Origin: Methylorubrum rhodesianum
Lineage (GTDB): Bacteria > Pseudomonadota > Alphaproteobacteria > Rhizobiales > Beijerinckiaceae
Length of the DNA stretch: 64,000 bases
NCBI RefSeq assembly: GCF_014199985.1
Contig: NZ_JACHOS010000006.1
Span: forward strand, 62,001 to 126,000
Direction: 5' to 3'
Below are positions 1-8,192 of the stretch, piece by piece. Both the position numbers and the translations under genes were made by a program. How positions within the stretch are numbered: position 1 is the stretch's first letter; each line of letters opens with the position of its first letter. Below the pieces are notes generated by a model. The model was not told the origin of the DNA. It searched no databases and was given only the letters and a program-made list of their open reading frames with translations.

Positions 1-434
1 GCGTCCGCGATGGCCGTCTCGATGGCAGCCTCCTCGCGCACCACCCGGTAGGGGATGCGCAGGGCCTGCAGCACCGGCTCCATGGTGATGCCGTGCGGGA
101 TCGCCCACCAGTTGTTCTCGCCGAGATCGCCCCGGTAGCTCATCAGCATCACCACCGGGATGCCGGCGCCGAGGCCCATGCGGGCGAGCGGCTCGACCGA
201 GGCGCGCAGGCCGGAATTCTCCATCACCAGCACGGCGCGCTTGCCCGACAGGAAGACGCCGCCGCAGATCGCCGCGCCCTCGCCCTCGTTGGTGACCGGG
301 ATGGTGCGCAGGTCCGGATCCGCGTCCAGGGCCGGGTAGAGCTCCTTGAACAGGGAATCCGGCAGGTAGCAGACGATCGAGACGCCCGCCCGCTTCAGGC
401 CGCGGATCACGGCGTCGACGGCTCCAGGCGTCAT
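1..434 (-). CDS. Thiamine-diphosphate-binding decarboxylase subunit, sulfopyruvate/phosphonopyruvate decarboxylase alpha-like (partial)
   Basis: The reading frame opens with ATG at 434 and is still open at base 1, so about 144 N-terminal residues are visible and the C-terminus lies outside the window. The sequence has the pyrimidine-binding fold of ThDP enzymes: YLPDSLFKELYPAL near residue 24, the glutamate-containing segment VTNEGEGAAICGG near residue 47, and LVMENSGLRASVEPLA near residue 70. This arrangement is typical of ComD-type alpha subunits that decarboxylate sulfopyruvate or phosphonopyruvate together with a separate beta subunit. It follows the LysR gene on the same strand after a gap of 136 bases, so it may or may not belong to the same transcript. 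The substrate cannot be told from this half of the protein. Confidence 0.75.
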   Translation of the reverse strand, partial: MTPGAVDAVIRGLKRAGVSIVCYLPDSLFKELYPALDADPDLRTIPVTNEGEGAAICGGVFLSGKRAVLVMENSGLRASVEPLARMGLGAGIPVVMLMSYRGDLGENNWWAIPHGITMEPVLQALRIPYRVVREEAAIETAIAD

Positions 435-570
435 GGGGTGTCGGGCTCCATCATGGATCGCAGGATCGACGCCCGACGATGTCCTGAATAGCCGCCGTTT
501 TTCGCTCAGTCCGGTGCGCTCCGCGCAACAGCTCGGCTCACGCCCGGATCGGGTCCGCATCAGGCCTCCA

Positions 571-1494
571 TCAGGCCTGGCTCTGGGCCTCGACGGCACG
601 GGCCAGCATCGCCGCGAGCGCCGCGCCCGCGTCCGAGAGCCGGTCTCGGTTGCGCGCCACGAGCACGAGCCGGCGCGGGCGCAGCTTCGGATCGCGCAGG
701 GGCACGAAGACGAGGCGGCCCTCGGCGATCTCGGCCTCGACGCCGAGCCGGGCCTGGAGCGAGATCCCGGCGCCCGCGCTCGCCAGCGCCACCATCGTCC
801 CGACGGAGTTGGTGGTGACACGCCGCCCCACATGGGCGGAGGCGTCGGCCAGGGCTTCCTCGATCGTGGCGCCGAGGGTCAGGCTCGTATCCGAGAGGAT
901 GACCGCCTCCTGGGCCAGATCGAACATCCGCAGGGCCTGACGGCCCGCGAGCGGGTGCGCCGGATGCATCAGCGCGCCGATCGAGACCAGGGCCGCCGCG
1001 AGGCGCTGCGCCCCCCGCGGGGCGCGCAGGTCGAAGCCGAGGGCGATCTCGCACTCGCCGTCCGCGATCGCCGCGGCCGCCTCCGTCGATCGCATCACCT
1101 GGACATCGACCGCGATCCCCGGATGCCGCTCCCAGAACGCTCCCATCACCGCCGGGAACAGGCCGCGGGCGACGCTCTCGACCAGGGCGACGGTGACGGT
1201 GCCGCGGTGCAGGCCCTGCAACTCGCCGACCTCGGTGCAGGCCCGGCTGAGCTCGCCCAGGCTCAGCCGCGCCCGGTAGAGCAGGAGTTCGCCCGCGCTG
1301 GTGAGGCGCAGGCGCTGCCGGGCGCGCTCGAACAGCTTGGTGCCGAGATCCTCCTCGAGCTGGACGATCACGCGGCTGATCGACGAGGGCGCGACGTTGA
1401 GCGCGCGGGCGACCTGCCGGATCGAGCCCGCGCGGGCGACGAGCTGGAAGTAGTGCAGCCGCGTCGAGACGAGGCCGAGGCGGTGCGGGTCCAA
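571..1494 (-). CDS. LysR-family transcriptional regulator
   Basis: A 307-residue protein of normal LysR length. Residues 10-70 form the winged helix-turn-helix (HYFQLVARAGSIRQVARALN, then APSSISRVIVQLEEDLGTKLFER), followed by the effector-binding domain starting near residue 90 (GTVTVALVESVARGLFP). LysR proteins bind a small molecule and usually control a neighbouring or divergent operon. The gene starts 18 bases after the GST stop on the same strand, so it is probably co-transcribed with the acylphosphatase-like, Rieske and GST genes and is the obvious regulator of this locus, including the divergent transporter/deaminase operon. The inducer is unknown; a purine-like compound would fit the neighbours. 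Confidence 0.9.
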   Translation of the reverse strand: MDPHRLGLVSTRLHYFQLVARAGSIRQVARALNVAPSSISRVIVQLEEDLGTKLFERARQRLRLTSAGELLLYRARLSLGELSRACTEVGELQGLHRGTVTVALVESVARGLFPAVMGAFWERHPGIAVDVQVMRSTEAAAAIADGECEIALGFDLRAPRGAQRLAAALVSIGALMHPAHPLAGRQALRMFDLAQEAVILSDTSLTLGATIEEALADASAHVGRRVTTNSVGTMVALASAGAGISLQARLGVEAEIAEGRLVFVPLRDPKLRPRRLVLVARNRDRLSDAGAALAAMLARAVEAQSQA

Positions 1495-1512
1495 GGGCGT
1501 CCTGTCCGGCCG

Positions 1513-2142
1513 TCAGTGATAGTCGGGAATGCCGGGCATGGTGCGGAAGCCCGGCAGGCCGCGGACGCGGCGGCTCCAGCGGCGCAGGCCCGGATAGGCC
1601 TCGTGGTCGATCCCGAAGTCCCGGCTGAGGGCGAAGGCCGGGAACAGGGCGAGATCGGCGATGGTCGGGCCCGTGCCGGCGAACCAGCCCGCGCCCGAGA
1701 GCCCGCGCAGGACGATATGGTCCTCCATGACCCGGAACGCCGCCCGCGACCGGCTCTCCAGCTCCGGCCCGTCGCCCGGATGGTCGAACAGGGCCGCGCG
1801 CCGCGCGAGGCTCGCCGCGTGCAATTCGCGCGTGGCGAAGGCGAGCCACATCAGGGTTTCGCCGAAGGCCGCCGGCTCCTGCGGCAGCCACGTCCCGGCG
1901 GGATCGTAGCGGCGCGCCAGATAGGCGAGGATCGCCTCGGCCTCCCGCAGCACCGTGCCGCCATCGACGAGGATCGGGAGCGTGCCGAGGGGGTTCAGAT
2001 CGATCAGCGGGGAGCGGGTCTGCTCGGCGCCCGGGACCATGTCGACCGCCACGGTCTCGCAGTCGAGCCCGAGCGCCCCCAGCGCGAGCCGGACCTTGTA
2101 GCCGTTCTCGTCGAGTTCGTAGTCGTAGAGGCGAAGGCTCAC
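1513..2142 (-). CDS. Glutathione S-transferase-like protein (possible NdmE-type oxygenase partner)
   Basis: A 209-residue protein with the two-domain GST layout: a thioredoxin-like N-terminal half (LRLYDYELDENGYKVRLAL, LNPLGTLPILVDGG, then the glutathione gamma-Glu contact REAEAILAYLARRYD near residues 67-80) and an all-helical C-terminal half with the usual TIADLALFPAF segment near residue 160. The GTG start at 2142 overlaps the Rieske stop codon by four bases (GTGA), so the two are translationally coupled. That coupling matters: in the methylxanthine N7-demethylase system NdmC/NdmD/NdmE, a GST-like protein is a structural partner of a Rieske-less oxygenase. A glutathione-dependent step such as thiol lyase or isomerase chemistry is the alternative. 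Confidence 0.85.
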   Translation of the reverse strand: MSLRLYDYELDENGYKVRLALGALGLDCETVAVDMVPGAEQTRSPLIDLNPLGTLPILVDGGTVLREAEAILAYLARRYDPAGTWLPQEPAAFGETLMWLAFATRELHAASLARRAALFDHPGDGPELESRSRAAFRVMEDHIVLRGLSGAGWFAGTGPTIADLALFPAFALSRDFGIDHEAYPGLRRWSRRVRGLPGFRTMPGIPDYH

Positions 2143-2795
2143 GGCGCGGCTCCCTCGATGGTCCGGCGCAGGGCGATGCAGGCGGCGGCGAGGCGGGCGA
2201 GATCGGCTGTCGGCGCTTCGGGCGCGGCCGGGACCACGATGTGCGCCGCGCTCGCCGCCGCGGCGAGCGGCTGCACCGCGACGAGGACGGGCGAACCGGC
2301 GAGATCGAGGCGGGCGAGCCCATCGGACCCGGCGCCGCCGAGCGCCGCCGCGAGGCGCGCGGCCGGCGCGTCGAGGTAGAGGCTGCGCAGGGGCGAGACG
2401 GGGGCGGCCTCCACGGGCGCGGCCTCCGGGGCGTCGTCGGCCGTGCTTCCCCAGCGGACCCAGATCAGCCCGGCCCGCTCCCGACACGGAAAGGTCCGCG
2501 TCCGGATCATCGGGCTCACCGCGAGATCCGGGTGGGCCGGGATGAAGCGGCACTGGCCGGCGGCGTCGTAGCGCCAGCCGTGATAGAGGCAGGCGATGTG
2601 ATCGCCGCGCACGAAGCCGAAGCTCAGGCGCATGCCGCGATGCGGGCAGCGATCCTCCCAGACATGCACGGCGCCGGCGGCGTCGCGCCAGACCACGAGT
2701 TCGTGGCCGAACAGGCGCGTTCCCGCCGAGGTCGAGGGCTCGATATCGGCGCCCAGCGCGACCGCGTACCAACCGTCCGGCTCATCCATCGACAT
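2139..2795 (-). CDS. Stand-alone Rieske [2Fe-2S] protein lacking an oxygenase catalytic domain
   Basis: A 218-residue protein. The Rieske cluster ligands are clear: C50-P-H52 and C69-L-Y-H72 (motif CPHRG, 16 residues, then CLYHGW), in the spacing used by ring-hydroxylating and N-demethylating oxygenases. The Rieske fold covers about residues 8-112, ending in AGLIWVRWG. The remaining 105 residues lack the D-x2-H-x4-H mononuclear iron motif and are Ala-rich. It probably passes electrons to a separate catalytic subunit; the Rieske-less subunit at 9657-10493 is the natural partner. The ATG at 2795 overlaps the preceding gene by 14 bases; an ATG at 2789 is also possible. No reductase gene is visible nearby. 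Confidence 0.85.
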   Translation of the reverse strand: MSMDEPDGWYAVALGADIEPSTSAGTRLFGHELVVWRDAAGAVHVWEDRCPHRGMRLSFGFVRGDHIACLYHGWRYDAAGQCRFIPAHPDLAVSPMIRTRTFPCRERAGLIWVRWGSTADDAPEAAPVEAAPVSPLRSLYLDAPAARLAAALGGAGSDGLARLDLAGSPVLVAVQPLAAAASAAHIVVPAAPEAPTADLARLAAACIALRRTIEGAAP

Positions 2796-3063
2796 GTTCC
2801 CGCTCGAAGGTGGCGATCCCGGCCGAATCTGTTTCGCGCCGCTCGATCTCTTGGACGAGGCAATCCATGGGCCCGAGGCTGCAGGCCATCTCGAACGCAT
2901 CGATGAAGTCGCGCTGGCCCGCGACGGCGACGACGATTCGGTCGGGCGCCGCCTCGCCCCAGGCCGCGTCCAAGGCGAGGAGGCGGGCGCGATCCTCCGC
3001 GAAGGCCCGGAAGCTCGCGGGCCGGAACCGTCCGGTGAAGGTCATGACGGCTGCACCGCCCAT
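2782..3063 (-). CDS. Small acylphosphatase-like fold protein
   Basis: A 93-residue protein, the first gene of the leftward operon. ATG at 3063 is preceded by a strong ribosome site (GGGAGGG, seven bases upstream). The pattern TGRFRPASFRAFAED...VVVAVAGQRDFIDAFEMACSLGP followed by LVQEIERRE follows the acylphosphatase fold: an arginine in the phosphate-binding loop (SFRAF), then VEVxxxG, a helix, GPxxxxV and VExRE. The catalytic asparagine normally found in a G-W-V-x-N context is absent (AAWGEAAPD here), so hydrolysis of acyl phosphates is doubtful and a structural or regulatory role is more likely. Its stop overlaps the Rieske start, which ties it to the oxygenase electron-transfer genes. Confidence 0.6.
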   Translation of the reverse strand: MGGAAVMTFTGRFRPASFRAFAEDRARLLALDAAWGEAAPDRIVVAVAGQRDFIDAFEMACSLGPMDCLVQEIERRETDSAGIATFEREHVDG

Positions 3064-3440
3064 GGTCGTGCCCTCCCGGCTCGCGATGCCTCGTTTCGCG
3101 CCACCTCGAAGCCTTGCTTAAGGCTTCATCAGTTCTTCGCGCAAGTCCGCGCAAACCCGTGATCCTACGCCCTGACGTTGTTGCGCTGGACGCACCGGGG
3201 TGGTCGGAAATTGGCGGCTATCCGGGACAGATCGGCGCGGTCACGCTTGGCCGATGCGGCGCTCGGAGCGGCCCCCGTCGAGGCATGGTTCTTGCCGCGC
3301 CGGATCTTGCCGCGCCGGATCTTGCCGCGCCGGATCTTGCCGCGTTCTTGCCGACGGCCTCCGCCGGACGTTCTGCCGGAGAGGCTGCGGTCACTCCCGC
3401 CACCCGGATTCGGGCGGCGATCCGAGAGGGAGCCAGTGCC
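3064..3440. promoter_or_regulatory. Divergent intergenic region between the Rieske/GST operon and the transporter operon
   Basis: This gap of 377 bases separates two divergently transcribed operons and must hold both promoters and, presumably, LysR binding sites. It contains a run of 15-bp tandem repeats described separately, and a ribosome site (GAGAGGGAG) eight bases before the GTG at 3441. I could not pick out a convincing -35/-10 pair or a LysR box by eye. Confidence 0.5.
3291..3344. repeat. 15-bp tandem direct repeat, about 3.6 copies
   Basis: The unit CTTGCCGCGCCGGAT occurs at 3291-3305, 3306-3320 and 3321-3335 without mismatch, and a fourth copy is cut after nine bases at 3344. It lies in the divergent promoter region, about 100 bases before the binding-protein start. 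It could be a multi-site operator or simple slippage. Confidence 0.9.
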
Positions 3441-4580
3441 GTGAGCGATGACATGCGCGATGCCGCCCTGCCGAGCCGCCGCCATCTGCTCGGCCTCGGA
3501 ATCGGCCTTGGAGCCGGTCTCGGTGCCGGCCTGATCCTGCCGCCCGGACTGTGCCCGGCCCGCGCCCAGGCGCCGCTGCCGGCGGTTCCCGAGAAGGATG
3601 CGGTGATTGCCTTCGGACATGTCGGCCCGGTGACCGACGAGGGCTGGACCTGGAGTCACGACCAGGGAATGAAGGCGGTGCAGGCCGCTTTCCCGCAGGC
3701 CAAGACCCTGTTCGTCGAGTCGATCCCCTATTCCGCCGACGCCGCGCGCACCTTCCGGCAATTCGTCTCGAACGGCGCCAACCTCGTCTTCGCCACCTCG
3801 AATTACGGCGACTTCTTCTCCGACGTCGCCAAGCGCTCGCGGAAGGTCGGCTTCCTCGAATGCGACGGCCGCACCACGGCGGACAATCTCGGCTGGTACT
3901 ACTTCGCGCACTGGTACCCGACCTACGTGCTCGGCGTCGCGGCCGGCCTGATGAGCAAGACGGGCAAGCTCGGCTACGTCGCCTCCTTCCCGGTGCCCTC
4001 GTGCTTCTCCTCGACCAACGCCTTCCTGATGGGCGCGCGCACGGTGAAGCCCGAGGCGACCGTGCAGGTCATCACGATCAATTCCTGGTTCGATCCGCAG
4101 GCCGCGACCCAGGCCGGCGTCGCGCTCGCCAACAACGGCTGCGACTTCCTCTTCGGCATCATGGACGAGGCCGGCTACCTTCAGGTGGCGCAGCAGCGCG
4201 GCCTCAAGGCGGCGATGTGGAACACCGACATGCGCCGCTTCGGGCCCGACGCCTATGTCAGCTCGATCGTGGTCGATTCGCGCAAGTACTACGTCGATCA
4301 GGTGGGCCGGCGCATCGCCGGCACATGGACGCCGGGCACCACGCTCCTGCCGATGGGCGGCGGCGTCGACCGCGACGCCTGGGGCCGGACCGTGCCCGAG
4401 GCCGTCGCAAAGCAGGCCGACGCCGTGCGCGAAAAGATCCTCGGCGGGTACACGCCGTTCGTCGGCGAGATCCGGGACAGCCAGGGCAAGGTCCGGGTCG
4501 CGGCGGGCAAGACCATGAGCGATCTCGACCTCTACAACTGGGACTGGTCGATCGAGGGCGTGACGGGCCTCGGCGCCTGA
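3441..4580 (+). CDS. BMP-family (PnrA/Med-type) periplasmic substrate-binding protein of an ABC importer
   Basis: The chosen GTG start at 3441 has a good ribosome site and puts an export signal at the N-terminus: a basic stretch SRRHLLGLG followed by a glycine/leucine-rich hydrophobic segment and ARAQ near residue 37. The mature part begins VIAFGHVGPVTDEGWTWSH, the typical opening of the basic membrane protein family, whose members bind nucleosides or purine-like ligands for ABC uptake. Length (379 residues) is normal. Its stop codon overlaps the ATG of the ATPase gene (TGATG), so transporter components are coupled. The adjoining deaminase and oxygenase suggest a nucleobase-like ligand. A longer frame upstream to 3114 runs through the repeat region and is not credible. 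Confidence 0.9.
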   Translation: MSDDMRDAALPSRRHLLGLGIGLGAGLGAGLILPPGLCPARAQAPLPAVPEKDAVIAFGHVGPVTDEGWTWSHDQGMKAVQAAFPQAKTLFVESIPYSADAARTFRQFVSNGANLVFATSNYGDFFSDVAKRSRKVGFLECDGRTTADNLGWYYFAHWYPTYVLGVAAGLMSKTGKLGYVASFPVPSCFSSTNAFLMGARTVKPEATVQVITINSWFDPQAATQAGVALANNGCDFLFGIMDEAGYLQVAQQRGLKAAMWNTDMRRFGPDAYVSSIVVDSRKYYVDQVGRRIAGTWTPGTTLLPMGGGVDRDAWGRTVPEAVAKQADAVREKILGGYTPFVGEIRDSQGKVRVAAGKTMSDLDLYNWDWSIEGVTGLGA

Positions 4581-6169
4581 TGGGGGTGCCGCTCGCGTTC
4601 CCACCCGGGACGGGCGCGGGCGCCGCACCCGCAATCCCGCCCGGCACCCCCGCCTTCGTCGAGTTGCAGGGGATCACCAAGGCGTTTCCGGGCGTGCTCG
4701 CCAACGACGCGGTCGATCTCACGGTGATGCCAGGGGAGATCCACGCCCTGCTCGGCGAGAACGGGGCCGGCAAGTCGACCCTGATGAACATCCTCACCGG
4801 CATCTACCAGCCCGATGCCGGCACGATCATCCTCGACGGCTACGCCCGCGCGCTGCCCTCGCCGCAGGCGGCGATCCGTGCCGGGATCGGCATGGTGCAC
4901 CAGCACTTCAAGCTGGTGCCGGCCTTCACGGTGGCCGAGAACATCCATCTCGGCTGGTCGCGCACGCCCTGGCGCGCCTCGGCGGCGGCGCTCGAAGCGC
5001 GCACGCGGGCGCTCGCCGCGCGCTTCAACCTCGCGGTGCGGCCGGACGCGGTCGTCGGCGACCTCTCGGCCGGCGAGCAGCAGCGGGTCGAGATCCTCCG
5101 GGTTCTGGCCCGCGACGCCCGCCTCCTGATCCTCGACGAGCCGACCGCCGTGCTCACGCCGGCGGAGGCGCGGGAGCTGTTTGCGGCCCTGCGGGCGTTC
5201 CGCGCCTCCGGAAACGCGGTGATCTTCATCAGCCACAAGCTCGACGAGGTCGTCGCCATCGCCGACCGGATCAGCGTGCTGCGCGGGGGCCGGAAGGTGG
5301 CGACGCGCCCCGCCGCGGGCGCGGACGAGCGCGGCCTCGCCGCCCTGATGGTCGGCCACGACATCACCCTGCGCAGGGCGCGTCCGCGGGCGGCCGGCAC
5401 GCTGGTCTCGGCGGCCCCGGTGCTCGAACTCGACCGGGTCTGCGCGCGGGACGACCGCGGCCTCGTGGCGCTGCGCGACGTCACCCTCGCCCTGCATGGC
5501 GGCGAGATCCTGGGCATTGCGGGGGTCGCCGGCAACGGGCAGCGCGAGCTGAGCCAGGTCGTCACCGGCATGCGCCGGGTCGCGGGGGGCGCGGTCCGGA
5601 TCGACGGCCGGCCTGTGGCCCGGACGGATGCGGCGGCCTTCGCGGCCGCCGGCATCGGCCATATCCCGGAGGATCGCCTGCGCAGCGGCCTCGCCCCCGA
5701 CCTCAGCGTCGCCGACAACGCGGTGCTGCGGGAATATGCCGGCCCGCGCGTCGGCGGCGGCGGCCTGTTCCGGCCCTGGGCGGCGGCGCGCCTCGCCCGG
5801 ACCATCGCCGCCGACGCCGCCGTCGCGGTGCCGGATTTCGGCATGCCCATCCGCAACCTGTCGGGCGGGAACCAGCAGCGCCTCGTCGCCCGCCGCGAGA
5901 TCCGCGTCGCCGAGCGGGTCCTGGTCGCCGCCTATCCGAGCCGGGGGCTCGATGTCGGCGCCATCGACACCCTGCTCTCCTACCTCGCGGAGCTGCGCGA
6001 CCGGGGCAGGGCGGTGCTGCTCTTCTCCGAGGAGCTGGAGGAGATCCTCGCGCTCGCCGACCGGGTGGCGGTGCTGTTCGAGGGACGGATCATGGGGGTG
6101 ATGCCCGCCGCCGAGGCGGACGTCGAGACGCTGGGACTGATGATGGGCGGCCGGGGGGCGCGGGCATGA
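4580..6169 (+). CDS. ABC transporter ATP-binding protein with two nucleotide-binding domains (nucleoside/purine importer type)
   Basis: A 529-residue double ATPase. The first half has a full Walker A (GENGAGKST), signature LSAGEQQRVEI and Walker B LLILDEPTAVLTP. The second half is degenerate in the way usual for this family: GVAGNGQRELSQ in place of a GKS/T loop, signature LSGGNQQRLV, and a Walker B lacking the Asp-Glu pair (VAAYPSRGLDVGA). Sugar and nucleoside importers of the RbsA/NupA type share this asymmetric layout. It should sit on the inner face of the membrane with the two permeases that follow. Start and stop overlap the neighbours by one and four bases, typical of one translation-coupled operon. 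Confidence 0.93.
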   Translation: MGVPLAFPPGTGAGAAPAIPPGTPAFVELQGITKAFPGVLANDAVDLTVMPGEIHALLGENGAGKSTLMNILTGIYQPDAGTIILDGYARALPSPQAAIRAGIGMVHQHFKLVPAFTVAENIHLGWSRTPWRASAAALEARTRALAARFNLAVRPDAVVGDLSAGEQQRVEILRVLARDARLLILDEPTAVLTPAEARELFAALRAFRASGNAVIFISHKLDEVVAIADRISVLRGGRKVATRPAAGADERGLAALMVGHDITLRRARPRAAGTLVSAAPVLELDRVCARDDRGLVALRDVTLALHGGEILGIAGVAGNGQRELSQVVTGMRRVAGGAVRIDGRPVARTDAAAFAAAGIGHIPEDRLRSGLAPDLSVADNAVLREYAGPRVGGGGLFRPWAAARLARTIAADAAVAVPDFGMPIRNLSGGNQQRLVARREIRVAERVLVAAYPSRGLDVGAIDTLLSYLAELRDRGRAVLLFSEELEEILALADRVAVLFEGRIMGVMPAAEADVETLGLMMGGRGARA

Positions 6170-7218
6170 GCTGGCGGTTCCAGAGGGTTCCGACCGTCCC
6201 GGCCGGCGCCGCCCTGGCCGGACGGGTCGGGGCGATCCTGGCGGCGCTCGCCTGCGTCGCGGCGGTCCTGTCGCTCGCCGGCCTCGCGCCCGCGCGCCTC
6301 GGCGCCGAGGTGATCGGCTCCGCCTTCGGATCGGTCGCGGGGCTGGAGGATCTCGGCCTGCTCGTCACGCCGCTGATCCTCACCGGGATCGCGGTGGCGC
6401 TGACCCAGCGCATCGGCCTGTGGAACATCGGCGGCGAGGGCCAGTTCAACGCCGGCGCGCTGGCCGCGACCGCGGTCGGCCTCCATGCCGGCGGCGACGA
6501 CGCCTGGGCCCTGCCGCTGATGACGCTCGCCGGGGCGGCCGGGGGCGCCGCCTGGATCCTGGTGCCGACGCTTGCCCGGGCCTTCGCGGGCGTGAGCGAA
6601 CTCATCACCACGCTGCTCTTGAACTTCGTCGCGGCCCTTCTGGTCGCGTGGCTCTGCACCGGCCCCTGGCGCGATCCCTCGGGCCGGGCGCTGGCGACCA
6701 CGGCGCGCATCCCCGCCGAACTGCCGCCGCTGGGCGATACCCTGCACTGGGGCTTGCCCGCCGCGATCGCGGTGGCGATCCTCGCGGCCGGGCTGCTCGC
6801 TTTCACCCGCTTCGGCTACGAGGTGCGCGTCGCCGGCGCCAATCCCGGCGCGGCGCTCTATGCCGGCATCCCGGTCCGGGCGCGCATCGTCGCCGTGATG
6901 CTGCTCTCGGGGGCGGTTGCAGGGCTGGCCGGGACCATCGAACTCGCCGGCACCGTGCACCGGCTGCAGGGCGGCATTTCGAACAATTACGGCTATCTCG
7001 GCATCATGGTCGCGGTGCTCGCCCGCGGCTCCTGTCTCGGCGTGATCGCGGGCGCCGTGCTGATGGCGGCGCTCCTCAATGCCGGCATCGTGCTGCAGAC
7101 GCAGGGCGTGAACACCAGCACCGTGCTCGCCATCACCGGCCTGATCCTGCTGTTCACGGCGGTCGGCGACGAGATCGTGCATTACCGGCCCGTGCGCCGG
7201 ACCCGGATCCTGGGCTGA
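6166..7218 (+). CDS. ABC transporter permease (branched-chain/nucleoside type), subunit 1
   Basis: A 350-residue integral membrane protein with about eight to ten hydrophobic segments, beginning after a short cytoplasmic N-terminus (residues 14-45 are the first helix pair). The motif NIGGEGQFNAGALAA near residue 85 is the family signature of BPD_transp_2 permeases used by nucleoside and BMP-dependent importers, and GYEVRVAGANPGAALYAGI near residue 217 is the cytoplasmic coupling helix. ATG overlaps the ATPase stop by four bases (ATGA). It pairs with the next gene to form the membrane channel of the importer. Confidence 0.92.
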   Translation: MSWRFQRVPTVPAGAALAGRVGAILAALACVAAVLSLAGLAPARLGAEVIGSAFGSVAGLEDLGLLVTPLILTGIAVALTQRIGLWNIGGEGQFNAGALAATAVGLHAGGDDAWALPLMTLAGAAGGAAWILVPTLARAFAGVSELITTLLLNFVAALLVAWLCTGPWRDPSGRALATTARIPAELPPLGDTLHWGLPAAIAVAILAAGLLAFTRFGYEVRVAGANPGAALYAGIPVRARIVAVMLLSGAVAGLAGTIELAGTVHRLQGGISNNYGYLGIMVAVLARGSCLGVIAGAVLMAALLNAGIVLQTQGVNTSTVLAITGLILLFTAVGDEIVHYRPVRRTRILG

Positions 7219-7242
7219 GGGCACCCGCGTGGAGGCGATCAT

Positions 7243-8178
7243 TTGGATCTGATCACCGGCATCCTGTCCACGGCGCTCCTGGCGGGCGGGGTGCTCGCCC
7301 TCGCGGCGCTCGGCGAGGTGCTCGCCGAGCGCGTCGGCGTGGTCAATCTCGGCGTCGAGGGGCTGATGTCGCTGGGCGCGCTCACGGGTATCGCCACCGT
7401 GGCGGCGGTGCCGAGCCCGGCCCTCGGATTCGCCGCGGCGCTGGGCGTCGGGTTCGCCTTCGGCTGCGTCTTCGCCGCCGCCACCGTGCTGCTGCGGGCC
7501 AACCAAGTGCTGTGCGGTCTCGCCCTCACGCTCCTCGGCTCCGGGCTCGCGGCGACGCTCGGCCGCTCCTATGCCGGCGCCCCCGCCGCCGCCGTCTTCC
7601 CGCAGGTCGCGGTCCCGGGGCTCGCCGACATCCCGGTGCTCGGGCCGGCGCTGTTCTCGCAGAACGTGCTGCTCTACGCGATCTACATCGCCCTGCCGGT
7701 CGGCCTGCATCTCCTGCTGTTCCGGACCCGGCACGGGCTGAACCTGCGCGCGGTGGGCGAGAGTCCCGCCGCGGCGGACGCCGCCGGCATCCCGGTCGCG
7801 GCGATCCGGTTCTGGTACGTCGCCCTCGGATCGAGCCTCGCGGGCGGTGCGGGAGCCTACCTGACGCTGGCCTTCGTGCCGTCCTGGTCGGAGGGCGTCG
7901 TCGCCGGCCGCGGCTGGATCGCCGTGGCCCTCGTCATCTTCGCCGGCTTCAGGCCGCTGACGGCGGTGGCCGCCGCGCTGCTCTTCGGCGTCATCACGGC
8001 GCTCGGCTTCGTCGGTCAGGCCCGGGGCTGGCCGGTAGCGCCGGCGATCCTCTCGATGCTGCCCTATCTCGGCACCGTCGCGTTCATCATCCTGCCGGTG
8101 GTGGCGTGGCGGCGCCTGCGCGGCTGGTTCGCGGCCCCGGCCGCCCTCGGCCTGCCCTACCATCGCGACGTGCGCTGA
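7243..8178 (+). CDS. ABC transporter permease (branched-chain/nucleoside type), subunit 2
   Basis: A 311-residue membrane protein, starting at TTG 7243 with a GGAG ribosome site about nine bases upstream. The signature GVVNLGVEGLMSLGAL near residue 34 and the coupling region LNLRAVGESPAAADAAGIPVAAIR near residue 167 are those of the second permease in nucleoside-type importers. It lies 24 bases after the first permease and 14 bases before the amidohydrolase, so importer and enzyme are probably one transcript. The sequence ends in a basic tail (YHRDVR). Confidence 0.92.
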   Translation: MDLITGILSTALLAGGVLALAALGEVLAERVGVVNLGVEGLMSLGALTGIATVAAVPSPALGFAAALGVGFAFGCVFAAATVLLRANQVLCGLALTLLGSGLAATLGRSYAGAPAAAVFPQVAVPGLADIPVLGPALFSQNVLLYAIYIALPVGLHLLLFRTRHGLNLRAVGESPAAADAAGIPVAAIRFWYVALGSSLAGGAGAYLTLAFVPSWSEGVVAGRGWIAVALVIFAGFRPLTAVAAALLFGVITALGFVGQARGWPVAPAILSMLPYLGTVAFIILPVVAWRRLRGWFAAPAALGLPYHRDVR

Positions 8179-8192
8179 GGGGCGCTGAGACC

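Noticed and set aside
433..2379. A 648-codon open frame on the + strand
   Set aside because: It is antisense to the LysR and GST genes and reads as an Arg/Asp/Gly-rich sequence with no family features. Such mirror frames are common in DNA of this GC content.
3291..3344. CRISPR array
   Set aside because: The 15-bp units are contiguous without spacers and no cas gene is near.
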